DNA of 64,000 bases, from NCBI RefSeq assembly GCF_016650695.1, contig NZ_JAEKFH010000005.1, forward strand, positions 620,001 through 684,000, given 5' to 3'. The notes beneath the pieces were generated by a model, which had not been told where the DNA came from, ran no database searches, and worked only from the letters and a program-made list of their open reading frames with translations. Position numbers and translations under genes: made by a program. This DNA comes from Pseudomonas sp. TH41 (lineage in GTDB: Bacteria; Pseudomonadota; Gammaproteobacteria; Pseudomonadales; Pseudomonadaceae). Shown piece after piece: positions 41,870 to 50,149 of this stretch (the first letter of the stretch is position 1; each line of letters opens with the position of its first letter).

Positions 41870-42520
41870 ATGACAGAACCTCAAGGACGCCTAGAGGACT
41901 CCATCACTCCCAAACTCAAACACTCTATGGTCGGAGAGCGAACCGCTGAAGGTCTCTTCATCGTAGATGCCCTGACAGGAGAGATTGTTGACCAAGCTTT
42001 GAACAAGTCAACTGAACCAGCGAAGATCGCAACGAACGCAGTGGACAAGTATGTGGGGATTGATACCCGACTCCCTTCAGAGGCAAGGAACGCTGCTGAG
42101 TTGATTGAAGCAACTGAGGTCCATGACCCATTCCTGAAGAACCTCACGGTGGACTATCAGAAGCTCTTTGAGCTCATGGACCACGGGAAGCCTGTAACTG
42201 AGACGATGGTCTTCCGCTACCTGTGCGAACACCTGACGGCCTGGAACTGCTGGGTTGGCAGTATGGATGAACTGGCTAAAGCCTTCCCTCAGCTTTCCCA
42301 GAGGTCTCTCTTCAGCATCCTGAAGAACCTTGAAGATGGACTCATCAGGAGAACCTCAAAGGGATCTCGTGGGCCATCAATCATCAGGATCCATCCTTGG
42401 TATGCCTTCAGGCGAGCCACTTACGTTAGGGACGAGCTGTTAGCCCGCTGGTGCCAGCCAGCTTCAGGACTGCTGCAACGGCCAACAGAACAAACGAGCA
42501 GGCAGCAGGATACGCCCTGA
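41870..42520 (+). CDS. Winged-helix (RepL-like) protein at the right end
   Basis: A 216-residue protein from MTEPQGRLED; a frame from 41843 is the alternative. The C-terminal half carries a winged helix (LAKAFPQLSQRSLFSILKNLEDGLIRRTSKGSRG) and the ending IIRIHPWYAFRRATYVRDELL, resembling the RepL-type replication proteins of plasmids and phages. It may start replication of the excised element or act as a regulator. It is the last gene before attR. Confidence 0.55.
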   Translation: MTEPQGRLEDSITPKLKHSMVGERTAEGLFIVDALTGEIVDQALNKSTEPAKIATNAVDKYVGIDTRLPSEARNAAELIEATEVHDPFLKNLTVDYQKLFELMDHGKPVTETMVFRYLCEHLTAWNCWVGSMDELAKAFPQLSQRSLFSILKNLEDGLIRRTSKGSRGPSIIRIHPWYAFRRATYVRDELLARWCQPASGLLQRPTEQTSRQQDTP

Positions 42521-42667
42521 GGAGCTCTCAGAGGGTAAAACAGATAGGGATGCTGACAGATGAGAATGAGGCCGTTAGGATGGTCTGAGGTGGCCCACTT
42601 GGGCGCCCACACATTGGTCCACTCTAAGGATTTCTCTAGAAATAACTCGTTGTACATCAACAAGTTG

Positions 42668-42720
42668 GCGTTATGGAGGCAACCCCACCAGCCACACCCC
42701 GGCACACAATGTTCCCGCTG
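42668..42720. repeat. attR: right 53-bp direct repeat (functional ffs 3' end)
   Basis: Identical to 22879-22931. It supplies the last part of ffs (minus strand), so the RNA gene stays whole after integration. Confidence 0.97.
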
Positions 42721-42787
42721 TGGCTGCTTCCTTCCGGATCTGACCAGGTTCACGGGTAATCGTTGCGGGGGGACCGATGGGGTCACC
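42676..42787 (-). ncRNA. ffs: 4.5S signal recognition particle RNA
   Basis: The minus strand gives the SRP RNA hairpin: the 5' end GGTGACCCCA pairs with the 3' end TGGGGTTGCC, and the apical loop holds TCCGGAAGGAAGCAGCC, the conserved Ffh-binding part with a GGAA tetraloop. Length about 110 bases, as in E. coli. The RNA binds Ffh and targets membrane proteins. The 3' end positions are within a few bases. About 40 bases of the 3' end come from the integrated element's attachment repeat. Confidence 0.93.
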
Positions 42788-42819
42788 ATAACGACGCTCA
42801 CCTGACGGCGAGCCGCGCC

Positions 42820-42847
42820 ATTGTACCTATCTGAGACGAAGTTACAA
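42820..42847 (-). promoter_or_regulatory. Promoter of ffs
   Basis: On the minus strand TTGTAA (42847-42842) and TACAAT (42825-42820) are 16 bases apart. Transcription would start near 42813, giving a leader of about 25 bases before the mature RNA, as known for 4.5S precursors processed by RNase P. Confidence 0.7.
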
Positions 42848-42979
42848 CCGTTCGGGTGGATTAAAAAATATGAGCAGCGTCAAGGACATGCAGCAGCCTT
42901 GAAAAGCGCCGGCTCCTACAACGGCAGGCGAGAAACAGCACCGGTGCAGGAACCGTCGAAGGCCGCGATCTTTTTGCCC

Positions 42980-43831
42980 CTACTTTTCCCACGCCGCCTT
43001 GGCAATGTGCAACCCGTGCAGCCCTTTGTAGGCGGCACGCTCAGGCTGACTCCAGCCCGCAAGCAACGAATCGTCCAAACAATAAATCTCCACACCCAGC
43101 GGGCGGCACACACTCAGCGGATCTTGCGCATCCGGCCCCCACATGGCCAGCGACAAATCGCCTCCTGGGCAGGTCGACAGTGCGCACAGCAAATCGATTT
43201 CGGCAAAGAACTCCAGGTAGTCCCCCTTCTGCGCCGGACAGGCCTTCATGAAGTACATGTCGTCGTGGTTCAGGCCGGTGCACTGGAAAATGTTCAGCAC
43301 ATCGTGCACGTCGAACTCGGTCAGGCCATGAGGTAACACCGCGCGGGTCAGGTTCGAGTGGCAGTGATGATGGAAATCTTCGCCAGTGAGCATTTTGTTC
43401 ACATAGGGATCGCAGCGAGTGCCGAGCAAATCGTGCAGACGACCGCCATGTTCGTCGATGCCGTAACCCGCCAGGCTATCGTCGGTGATGGTCACCAGTG
43501 GCCGCAGAAAGGGCAGGTTGGACCAGAGCCGATCATGGGTGCTGACGTGGGCGCCCTGCAACTGCCGGGTCCGCGCGGCCCATAAACGTTCGCGCGGATC
43601 GTTGGCATTCCAGACGTTGAAGTCCCCGACCTGCGGCCCGACCGGTGTGGTCACGCGAAACACATGCCCGGCCGGCACCTTCCAGGCGCGCCCCGTGCGG
43701 ATCGGCACCTCGAACGACTCGATCAGTGTGCGCCCCTCCTTCGTGTCGCGAATTCGCTCATAAAAGGGTTTGTCCACCTGCAACGCCGAGCCTTTGCTGA
43801 CTTGATAGGCCGCCGGATAGTCTTTGTACAT
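42980..43831 (-). CDS. DUF1989, urea-carboxylase-associated family protein
   Basis: A 283-residue protein of the DUF1989 family often encoded near urea carboxylase/allophanate hydrolase genes. Visible family stretches: FRVTTPVGPQVGDFNVWNA, DEHGGRLHDLLGTRCDPY, HHHCHSNL with clustered histidines, and LNIFQCTGLNHDDMYFMKA with a cysteine and acidic residues that may hold a metal. The reaction is not established. No urea carboxylase lies here; the neighbouring GntR gene, read the same way 15 bases upstream, probably controls it. Confidence 0.85.
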   Translation of the reverse strand: MYKDYPAAYQVSKGSALQVDKPFYERIRDTKEGRTLIESFEVPIRTGRAWKVPAGHVFRVTTPVGPQVGDFNVWNANDPRERLWAARTRQLQGAHVSTHDRLWSNLPFLRPLVTITDDSLAGYGIDEHGGRLHDLLGTRCDPYVNKMLTGEDFHHHCHSNLTRAVLPHGLTEFDVHDVLNIFQCTGLNHDDMYFMKACPAQKGDYLEFFAEIDLLCALSTCPGGDLSLAMWGPDAQDPLSVCRPLGVEIYCLDDSLLAGWSQPERAAYKGLHGLHIAKAAWEK

Positions 43832-43846
43832 GGCAAGAATCCTCGA

Positions 43847-44500
43847 TCAGTGATGGGAAGAAGGCGCAAGCAGTTGCACCAGAAGGTGTTCTGAATCGTC
43901 GAGATAAAGGCTCATGGCATCCTCGGCCGCGCGCTTGTTGCCCTCGGCCAGCCATTCATGAATCTGTCGGTCGCGCGCCAGCCAGGGCGCCTGAAAACGT
44001 GATTCATCAGGCGCACTGCAGAACACCAGACGCAATTGCGCGACGACATTGGTGAAGAACTCATCGAATAATGGGCTGCGCAGCAACCCGACGATATGTT
44101 GATGAAACGCCAGGCTGTGGGTGCCAACGGCGCGCCAGTCCTCGCGCTCGCGGGCCAGTTCGGTGGCCTCCAGGGCTTCGAGCATCCGGTCGGACTGATA
44201 CTCGCGCAGCGGTTGACTGGCGCTGATGGCTTGCAGCTCCAGGGTCCGGCGGACGTTGAACAGATCCCGCACGTCCTCGACGCCGAGCCTGCGCACCATC
44301 ACGCCCTTGTTGCGTACATACCGGGTCAGGCCTTCCTGCCCCAAGCGATGCAACGCTTCGCGGATAGTGTTGCGAGAGGCGTTGTAGGCAGACACCAGAT
44401 CGCTCTCCACCAGCGCCATGCCAGGCAGCAAGCGACCACCAATAATGTCGGCGCGCAATTCCAATGTGATGTGGTCGGCCAGGGACAGTCCGCTGCTCAT
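43847..44500 (-). CDS. GntR-family transcription regulator with FCD domain
   Basis: A 217-residue regulator: N-terminal winged helix (LVSAYNASRNTIREALHRLGQEGL) and C-terminal FCD ligand domain (FHQHIVGLLRSPLFDEFF). The ATG at 44500 or 44506 is likely; readings from 44527 would start inside a palindrome that looks like an operator. It is directly upstream of the DUF1989 gene and likely senses a nitrogenous or acidic metabolite. Confidence 0.88.
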   Translation of the reverse strand: MSSGLSLADHITLELRADIIGGRLLPGMALVESDLVSAYNASRNTIREALHRLGQEGLTRYVRNKGVMVRRLGVEDVRDLFNVRRTLELQAISASQPLREYQSDRMLEALEATELAREREDWRAVGTHSLAFHQHIVGLLRSPLFDEFFTNVVAQLRLVFCSAPDESRFQAPWLARDRQIHEWLAEGNKRAAEDAMSLYLDDSEHLLVQLLAPSSHH

Positions 44501-44515
44501 GCTCATCGCCTCATG

Positions 44516-44528
44516 ATTGTTCAACAAT
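44516..44528. promoter_or_regulatory. Palindromic operator candidate of the GntR regulator
   Basis: ATTGTTCAACAAT is a perfect 6-1-6 palindrome just upstream of the regulator start. FCD-type GntR proteins commonly bind such short inverted repeats near their own promoters. Confidence 0.6.
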
Positions 44529-44676
44529 CGTCAGCTAATGTGTAATCACTATTCGTGCCATCTATAAAACTGGCTTTCGACCAAGATCGACGCATCTGCA
44601 TGCTTTTTAGGAGTAGAAGTACAGTCACCATCCCATTTTCATTGGTTAATATGGCGCACTGTTGCGGAGATTCGAG

Positions 44677-45234
44677 ATGCGTTACTCGCAAGACCATAAA
44701 GCCCAGACCCACCAACGCATCATCAAGGAAGCTTCAGTACGCTTTCGCCGTGACGGTATCGGTGCGACCGGCCTGCAACCGCTGATGAAAGCGCTGGGGT
44801 TGACTCACGGTGGCTTTTACTCGCATTTCAAGTCCAAAGACGAGTTGGTGGAAAAGGCCTTGCAGGCCGCTGGCGACGAGGTTGATGTTGTTTGCGCCGA
44901 ACTGTTCGCCCAGGAGCGCCCGCTCGAGGCCTTCATCAACGCCTATTTGTCCGAGTGGCACCAGACTTCGCCCCATGAAGGCTGCCCGCTGCCCACCATG
45001 TCATCGGAACTCGGCATGCGCGGTCAGCCGAGCCCAACCTCTGACGTGGTGCTCAATGCACGCCTTCGCCAAATCCAGGGCACGCTTGAGGGCGAGAATA
45101 CAGAGGACCGCAGCATTTTTTTCATGTCCGCACTGGTAGGGGCGTTGCTGCTTTCGCGCAGTGTCGAGAATCCCGAACTGGCCCGGCAGATTCTCGACGT
45201 CACGCGTACCTTCCTTAACCAAGCCCAGATCTAA
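44677..45234 (+). CDS. TetR-family transcription regulator
   Basis: A 185-residue regulator with the N-terminal helix-turn-helix (GIGATGLQPLMKALGLTHGGFYSHFKSKDEL) and a ligand-binding helical domain. The ATG at 44677 is preferred to a TTG at 44662. It converges on the FabF-like gene with a four-base overlap of the two ends. It may control the FabF-like/SDR pair. Confidence 0.88.
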   Translation: MRYSQDHKAQTHQRIIKEASVRFRRDGIGATGLQPLMKALGLTHGGFYSHFKSKDELVEKALQAAGDEVDVVCAELFAQERPLEAFINAYLSEWHQTSPHEGCPLPTMSSELGMRGQPSPTSDVVLNARLRQIQGTLEGENTEDRSIFFMSALVGALLLSRSVENPELARQILDVTRTFLNQAQI

Positions 45235-46505
45235 TCTTTCCAGCGCTTGAACAACACGCTGGCATTCACCCCACCAAACCCGAAACCGTTGGACAGCGCG
45301 TACTCGATCGCCATCGGCCGTGCTTGCCCGTGAACGATGTCGACGCCTTGGGCGGCGGGATCCGGGTTATCGAAGTTGAGGGTGGCCGGCACGATCTGGT
45401 CGCGAATCGCCAACAGCGTGAAGATCGCCTCGATTCCGCCTGCCGCGCCCAGCAAATGCCCGGTCGCCGACTTTGTCGATGTCACCGCAATCTTGTTATC
45501 CGCACCGAACAACGCCTTGATGGCCGCCAGCTCGCCCAGATCCCCAACCGGGGTCGACGTCGCATGAGCATTCAGATGCTGAACCTGCGCAGGGGAAATG
45601 CCCGCCTGGGCCAGCGCCAGCGACATCGCCCGCCGCGCACCGCTGCCATCCTCAGGGCCTGCCGTCAGATGATAGGCATCGGCGCTGGTGCCGTAACCGA
45701 CCAGCTCAGCCAACGGTTGAGCACCACGCGCCAACGCATGCTCCAGAGACTCGATCACCAGAAGGCCCGAGCCCTCGCCCATCACAAAACCATCGCGACC
45801 ACTGTCGAAGGGGCGTGAAGCCCGCTCGGGGGTTTCGTTGTAACCACTGGACAAGGCACGCGCCGCAGCAAACCCGGCAAGACTGACGCGATCGATCGCT
45901 GCTTCCGCGCCGCCGCACACGGCAATATCCGCCTCGCCACAACGAATCAGCCGCGCGGCATCGCCAATCGCCTGAACACCGGCGGCGCACGCCGTTACCG
46001 GAGCACCCAAGGGGCCTTTGAAACCATGCTGGATCGATACATGACCCGCGGCGAGGTTCACCAGGAACGAAGGGATGGTAAACGGCGACAAGCGTCGCGG
46101 GCCACGGCTGTCCGTGGTGCGCACCGCATCGGCAATCGCGCCGAAACCACCGACACCTGAACCGATAATGGTTGCAGTGCGCTCCTGCGCATTCGCGTCC
46201 TGTGCCTGCCAACCGGCTTGCTCCAAGGCCTGGCGCGCCGCTTCCATCGCGAAAAGAATGAAGCGATCCATCTTCTTCTGCTCTTTGGGCGGCGTCGCCC
46301 GGTCCGGATCAAAACCCACCTCGGCATCTTCTGCCAAGGTCGGCACCGCGCCACCGACCTTGGTCGACAGATCAGCAACCACCTCGTCCGGCAGTTTCCG
46401 CAACCCGGAGCGCCCAGCCAACAGACGTTCCCAGACCGCTTCGACACCGCTACCCAGCGGAGACACCAGACCCATGCCTGTTACAACCACTCGACGATCG
46501 CTCAT
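45231..46505 (-). CDS. Beta-ketoacyl-ACP synthase II (FabF-like)
   Basis: A 424-residue condensing enzyme joining malonyl-ACP to an acyl chain. Motifs in order: TGMGLVSPLG at the N terminus, active Cys in TACAAGVQAIG, active His in NAHATSTPVGD and GHLLGAAGG near the C terminus. No acyl carrier protein or other fatty acid gene lies beside it, unlike the housekeeping fabF, so it is likely a second copy with a special role. The SDR gene 32 bases upstream reads the same way. Confidence 0.9.
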   Translation of the reverse strand: MSDRRVVVTGMGLVSPLGSGVEAVWERLLAGRSGLRKLPDEVVADLSTKVGGAVPTLAEDAEVGFDPDRATPPKEQKKMDRFILFAMEAARQALEQAGWQAQDANAQERTATIIGSGVGGFGAIADAVRTTDSRGPRRLSPFTIPSFLVNLAAGHVSIQHGFKGPLGAPVTACAAGVQAIGDAARLIRCGEADIAVCGGAEAAIDRVSLAGFAAARALSSGYNETPERASRPFDSGRDGFVMGEGSGLLVIESLEHALARGAQPLAELVGYGTSADAYHLTAGPEDGSGARRAMSLALAQAGISPAQVQHLNAHATSTPVGDLGELAAIKALFGADNKIAVTSTKSATGHLLGAAGGIEAIFTLLAIRDQIVPATLNFDNPDPAAQGVDIVHGQARPMAIEYALSNGFGFGGVNASVLFKRWKD

Positions 46506-46537
46506 ACCGCAAATACCTCAGGCCGGTTCATGACGCC

Positions 46538-47332
46538 TCACTTATAACGCGCGGCGGCAGAACTTTTGGACAAATTTGGCGCCATCACGTAACGCGCCGC
46601 AACGAAGGCCTCCCACTCGCTCGCATCCGGCAACGAAGGAATGGTGATCAACTCGCCCTGGTCCAGACCCGCCAACGCCGCATCGACCATCTCCCCCGCT
46701 TCCATGACCATCTCCGCCGGAATCTGGGAAGCGTCGATACCGGAACGTTCCCAGATTTCAGTCCGTGTTGCCCCTGGCAACACCGCCTGAATCCTGACTC
46801 CAGTGCCTTCCAGTTCAGCATTCAACGACTGCGTCAGACTTAACACATAGGCCTTACTCGCGCTGTAAGTCGCGTTGAAGCGCTCGGGAAACAATGCCAC
46901 CACCGAGGCGATATTAATGATCGAACCCCGACCGGCCTTGGTGAAGCTGGCAGCCGCCGCCGACGCCAACCGCGTGACCGTCGTGACATTCAGTTGGATC
47001 AAGCGCTCCAGCTGATCCATGTCGGCATTGGCCAACAAACCATCGGCCGCGACCCCGGCATTATTTAGCAACAGGCTGATGCTCGAATCGCTGCGAAGAC
47101 GTTGCTCCAGCTTCAACACATCCTCCTTTTGCGTGAGATCGGCCTTGAGCACCTCGACCTGAACACCATGCTCGGCGCGCAACTTGCTCGCCGCCGCCTC
47201 CAACCGTTGTTCATCGCGAGCGACCAACAACAAATCGAAACCACGCGCCGCCAACCGCTCAGCGTAAATCGCACCGATACCGGAAGAAGCACCGGTGACG
47301 AGGGCCGTACCTTGGGACTGGATGGAAGTCAT
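46538..47332 (-). CDS. Short-chain dehydrogenase/reductase
   Basis: A 264-residue SDR with the dinucleotide-binding TGASSGIGAIYAERL, NNAGVAADG, and catalytic YSASKAY. The mix with a ketoacyl synthase suggests reduction of a ketoacyl intermediate, but the substrate is not known. It opens the two-gene group with the FabF-like gene. Confidence 0.9.
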   Translation of the reverse strand: MTSIQSQGTALVTGASSGIGAIYAERLAARGFDLLLVARDEQRLEAAASKLRAEHGVQVEVLKADLTQKEDVLKLEQRLRSDSSISLLLNNAGVAADGLLANADMDQLERLIQLNVTTVTRLASAAAASFTKAGRGSIINIASVVALFPERFNATYSASKAYVLSLTQSLNAELEGTGVRIQAVLPGATRTEIWERSGIDASQIPAEMVMEAGEMVDAALAGLDQGELITIPSLPDASEWEAFVAARYVMAPNLSKSSAAARYK

Positions 47333-47475
47333 GACTGTGCTCCTGGGGGATGCTTGAGGGAGTGCAAGCGTCTGAGGTTCAGAACGCTTAGGCGGGAAAC
47401 GGATTTTATTATAGGCATAATTTCAGCCGTATATGATAGCCGTAATTTTTCCCATACCGACAGAAGGTCCGCCCC

Positions 47476-47535
47476 TGTAGGAGCTGCCGAAGGCTGCGAT
47501 CTTTTGATCTTTTGATCTTTTGAGATTATCCCCCT
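47476..47535. repeat. REP half-site with gatctttt tandem
   Basis: A single 'gtaggagctgccgaaggctgcg' REP arm is followed by three tandem copies of gatctttt. It matches the arms of the palindrome at 12592-12673. Confidence 0.75.
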
Positions 47536-47553
47536 CTCCACAAGCCAGAGGGC

Positions 47554-47577
47554 AAAAAGGCCGGTCAATGACCGGCC
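47554..47577 (-). terminator. Terminator of comEA
   Basis: On the minus strand GGCCGGTCATTGACCGGCC is followed by TTTTT; it lies about 20 bases beyond the comEA stop. Confidence 0.88.
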
Positions 47578-47597
47578 CCTGGCGCTGACTTACCCGC

Positions 47598-47933
47598 TTA
47601 GTTCACCTCGAGCTTCTCGCGATTCTTATCCAGAATGGCTTTGCCAATCCCCTTCACTTCGAGCAATTCGTCCACCGACGCAAACGGCCCATTACTCTCA
47701 CGATAGGCAACAATCGCTTTAGCCTTGGCCTCACCCACACCGGACAACTCACGTTGCAGGGTCGGCGCATCGGCCCCGTTCAGGTCGACCTTGCCGGACT
47801 GTGCCTTGGGAGAAACCTCCAGGACCACGGGTGCATTGCCAGCCTCGAGCTTGACCGTCGGCGCAGCAACTGCAGCAATAGAGGTGCTGGTGAGCAAGGC
47901 AAAAACCAGAGAGTAGAAATAGCCAGTACGCAT
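47598..47933 (-). CDS. ComEA-like helix-hairpin-helix DNA-binding protein
   Basis: A 111-residue exported protein: a signal peptide (YSLVFALLTSTSIAAVAA), a short linker, and two helix-hairpin-helix units (VDLNGADAPTLQRELSGVG, VDELLEVKGIGKAILDKN). Family members bind incoming DNA outside the membrane. It lies beside wbpM as in P. aeruginosa, which marks the end of the O-antigen locus. Confidence 0.92.
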   Translation of the reverse strand: MRTGYFYSLVFALLTSTSIAAVAAPTVKLEAGNAPVVLEVSPKAQSGKVDLNGADAPTLQRELSGVGEAKAKAIVAYRESNGPFASVDELLEVKGIGKAILDKNREKLEVN

Positions 47934-48045
47934 AAATGACGCTCCATGACATCAATTGAGAAAGCAGCTTTTCCGAAGCTGCCTTCCAAACTTAGGCGAT
48001 GTCTGGAGCCTGTCAAAAATGTGTCCGTTACAGGATGTGAAACAA

Positions 48046-50055
48046 TCAGGGCTCGAGTCGACGTTGCTGGTAGATCCAGTCCACGATATCGCCATCGGGG
48101 GTGTAGCCACTGACGGTTTCGCGCAGGATCTGTCGGACGCGGGCGTAATCGTCCTGTTCGACGGCAATCAGCAACTCGGTCAATCGGGTCTTGAGCACAT
48201 CCCAAGGCAAATGATCTTCGTTGGCGCTCATGATCATCGGGTGCTGCGTCGCTACCACGTTGTCGCCGATCAGCAACTCTTCGTAAAGCTTTTCGCCGGG
48301 ACGGAGGCCAGTGAATTCGATGGAAATATCACCTTGCAGATTCTTCTCCGAGCGAACGCTCAAACCGGAGAGGTGAATCATCTTCTCTGCAAGCTCGACA
48401 ATCTTCACCGGCTCGCCCATGTCCAGAACAAAAACATCGCCGCCCTGCCCCATGGAACCCGCCTGGATAACCAGTTGAGCCGCTTCGGGAATGGTCATGA
48501 AATAGCGGGTGATTTTCGGGTGCGTGACCGTCAACGGTCCACCGGACTTGATCTGACTGTGGAACAGGGGAATCACTGAACCGGAAGACCCCAGCACATT
48601 GCCAAAGCGCACCATGGTGAAACGCGTCTTGTTGACCCGGGACACATTGGCTTTGTCGCCGAACAACACCGGGGCGATCTCTCGACTGAGGGCTTGCAGT
48701 GTCAACTCCGCCAAGCGCTTGGTGCTGCCCATGATATTGGTCGGGCGCACGGCCTTATCGGTGGAAATCAGCACAAAATTGGACACACCCGACTGCACGG
48801 CAGCCTGAGCAGTGTTGAGCGTGCCAATCACGTTGTTGAGCACGCCTTCAGCGATGTTGTGCTCAACCATGGGCACGTGCTTATACGCAGCGGCATGATA
48901 GACCGTGTCCACGCTCCAGGTCTTCATGACATCCAGAAGTTTGTCCTGATGACGAATGGAACCCAGGATTGGGCGTAGACGCACAGACACCGACTTGCGA
49001 CTTGCGCGCTGCTCCAGTTCCGACAAAATGCTGTAGAGGTTGAATTCGCTGTGTTCAAACAGCAAAAGCGTCATCGGACCGAGCGCGAAAATCTGCCGGC
49101 AAAGTTCCGCACCGATCGATCCGCCTGCGCCTGTGACCATGACTGTCTTGCCTTTAATACAGCGTTCGAGCAGGTCTGGTTGCGCGGGCACCGAATCACG
49201 TCCCAGCAAGTCGGCGATATCCACTTCCTGGATGTCTTCGACCTTTACCCGGCCGCTGGCCAGGTCGGAGAAGTTGGGTACGCTTCGAACGTGGAGAGGA
49301 TAGTCCTCAAGAAAATTGAGAATTTCCCTACGGCGTGCGCGGGTTGATGATGGCAGCGCAAGTAGAATCTCCTGGGCACCTGTTTCATCGATCATTTGTT
49401 GAATGTGTTTTGGTTTGTAGACTTGCAGGCCGGCGATGGAGCGATTGGCGATGCTTGAATCGTCGTCGATAAAGGCTACGGGGCGCATAACGCGCCCCAT
49501 GCGAAGTGCCGCGACAAGCTGATTGCCAGCCATCCCTGCACCATAAATCGCAACCCTGGTGAGGCCATTGTCACGATTCGTGAAAGGTACATGCTGGGAA
49601 ACGGTGAACCAGTCGCCCATGAAGTATTGACGCATACACAATCGCAAGCCGCCGATGATGACGAGGCTAAGCCACCAGTAGTTGAAAACAATAGAGCGAG
49701 GTACCACGGCTTCGTAGTTGCTATACCAAAATACCACGAGTGCCAGGATCAGCGATGAGAGACTGACGGCTTTTATGATGGCGATAAGCGCGTCATTGCC
49801 GAAATAGCGCATCACTGCGCGGTACAGACCAAAGCGAATAAAGAGCGGTATGGCTATAAGCGGAGCGCAAATGAATAGCCATAGATGAGCCCTTAACGGA
49901 TTGATCATTTCATCAATGCCCAATCGCACCATAAATGCCATCCACAGTGCCACCCACACGAGAACGATATCCGTGAGGACCTGAATCAATCGCTTTTGTC
50001 GCCGGGGTAACGCCAACAAAAACGTTCGAATCCTATCCAAATCGCCGCTTACCAA
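48046..50055 (-). CDS. wbpM: WbpM-type nucleotide-sugar 4,6-dehydratase, copy next to comEA
   Basis: A 669-residue inner-membrane enzyme: four N-terminal membrane helices, a CoA-like Rossmann domain, and the C-terminal dehydratase with TGAGGSIGAELC, catalytic STDKAVRPTNIMGSTK and a C-terminal KLYEELLIGD. It makes UDP-4-keto-6-deoxy-GlcNAc in O-antigen synthesis. The start at 50055 is a TTG and aligns with the GTG start of the second copy. This copy is in the place conserved in Pseudomonas. The second copy at 51852 is roughly four-fifths identical by eye. Confidence 0.93.
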   Translation of the reverse strand: MVSGDLDRIRTFLLALPRRQKRLIQVLTDIVLVWVALWMAFMVRLGIDEMINPLRAHLWLFICAPLIAIPLFIRFGLYRAVMRYFGNDALIAIIKAVSLSSLILALVVFWYSNYEAVVPRSIVFNYWWLSLVIIGGLRLCMRQYFMGDWFTVSQHVPFTNRDNGLTRVAIYGAGMAGNQLVAALRMGRVMRPVAFIDDDSSIANRSIAGLQVYKPKHIQQMIDETGAQEILLALPSSTRARRREILNFLEDYPLHVRSVPNFSDLASGRVKVEDIQEVDIADLLGRDSVPAQPDLLERCIKGKTVMVTGAGGSIGAELCRQIFALGPMTLLLFEHSEFNLYSILSELEQRASRKSVSVRLRPILGSIRHQDKLLDVMKTWSVDTVYHAAAYKHVPMVEHNIAEGVLNNVIGTLNTAQAAVQSGVSNFVLISTDKAVRPTNIMGSTKRLAELTLQALSREIAPVLFGDKANVSRVNKTRFTMVRFGNVLGSSGSVIPLFHSQIKSGGPLTVTHPKITRYFMTIPEAAQLVIQAGSMGQGGDVFVLDMGEPVKIVELAEKMIHLSGLSVRSEKNLQGDISIEFTGLRPGEKLYEELLIGDNVVATQHPMIMSANEDHLPWDVLKTRLTELLIAVEQDDYARVRQILRETVSGYTPDGDIVDWIYQQRRLEP

Positions 50056-50149
50056 TCTGGCCTACTCCCTTTTGGTTGAATCGGTACTACTCATTGTACC
50101 GGCGTTTTTCAAGGTGGTTTTGGCGTCAAGCGTCTAACTATGCCGCTTT

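Larger units (their letters stand above)
22879..42720. mobile_element. Integrated T7-related element (prophage remnant or satellite) in ffs
   Basis: A 19.8-kb element bounded by identical 53-bp repeats. It encodes a tyrosine integrase at the left end and a winged-helix protein at the right. Phage-type genes include the gp2.5-lysozyme fusion, KilA-N, a regulator, gp14- and gp16-like ejection proteins and HNH; AT-rich cargo genes lie among them. I see no RNA polymerase, DNA polymerase, terminase, portal, capsid or tail gene. It is therefore either a deleted T7-like prophage or a satellite that depends on another phage. The flanking backbone (dnaX side and ffs) is undisturbed. Confidence 0.9.

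Noticed and set aside
22879..42720. T7-type RNA polymerase promoters in the element
   Set aside because: No match to the 23-base T7 consensus or to close variants was seen; only the unrelated CTCCCCACC motif repeats.
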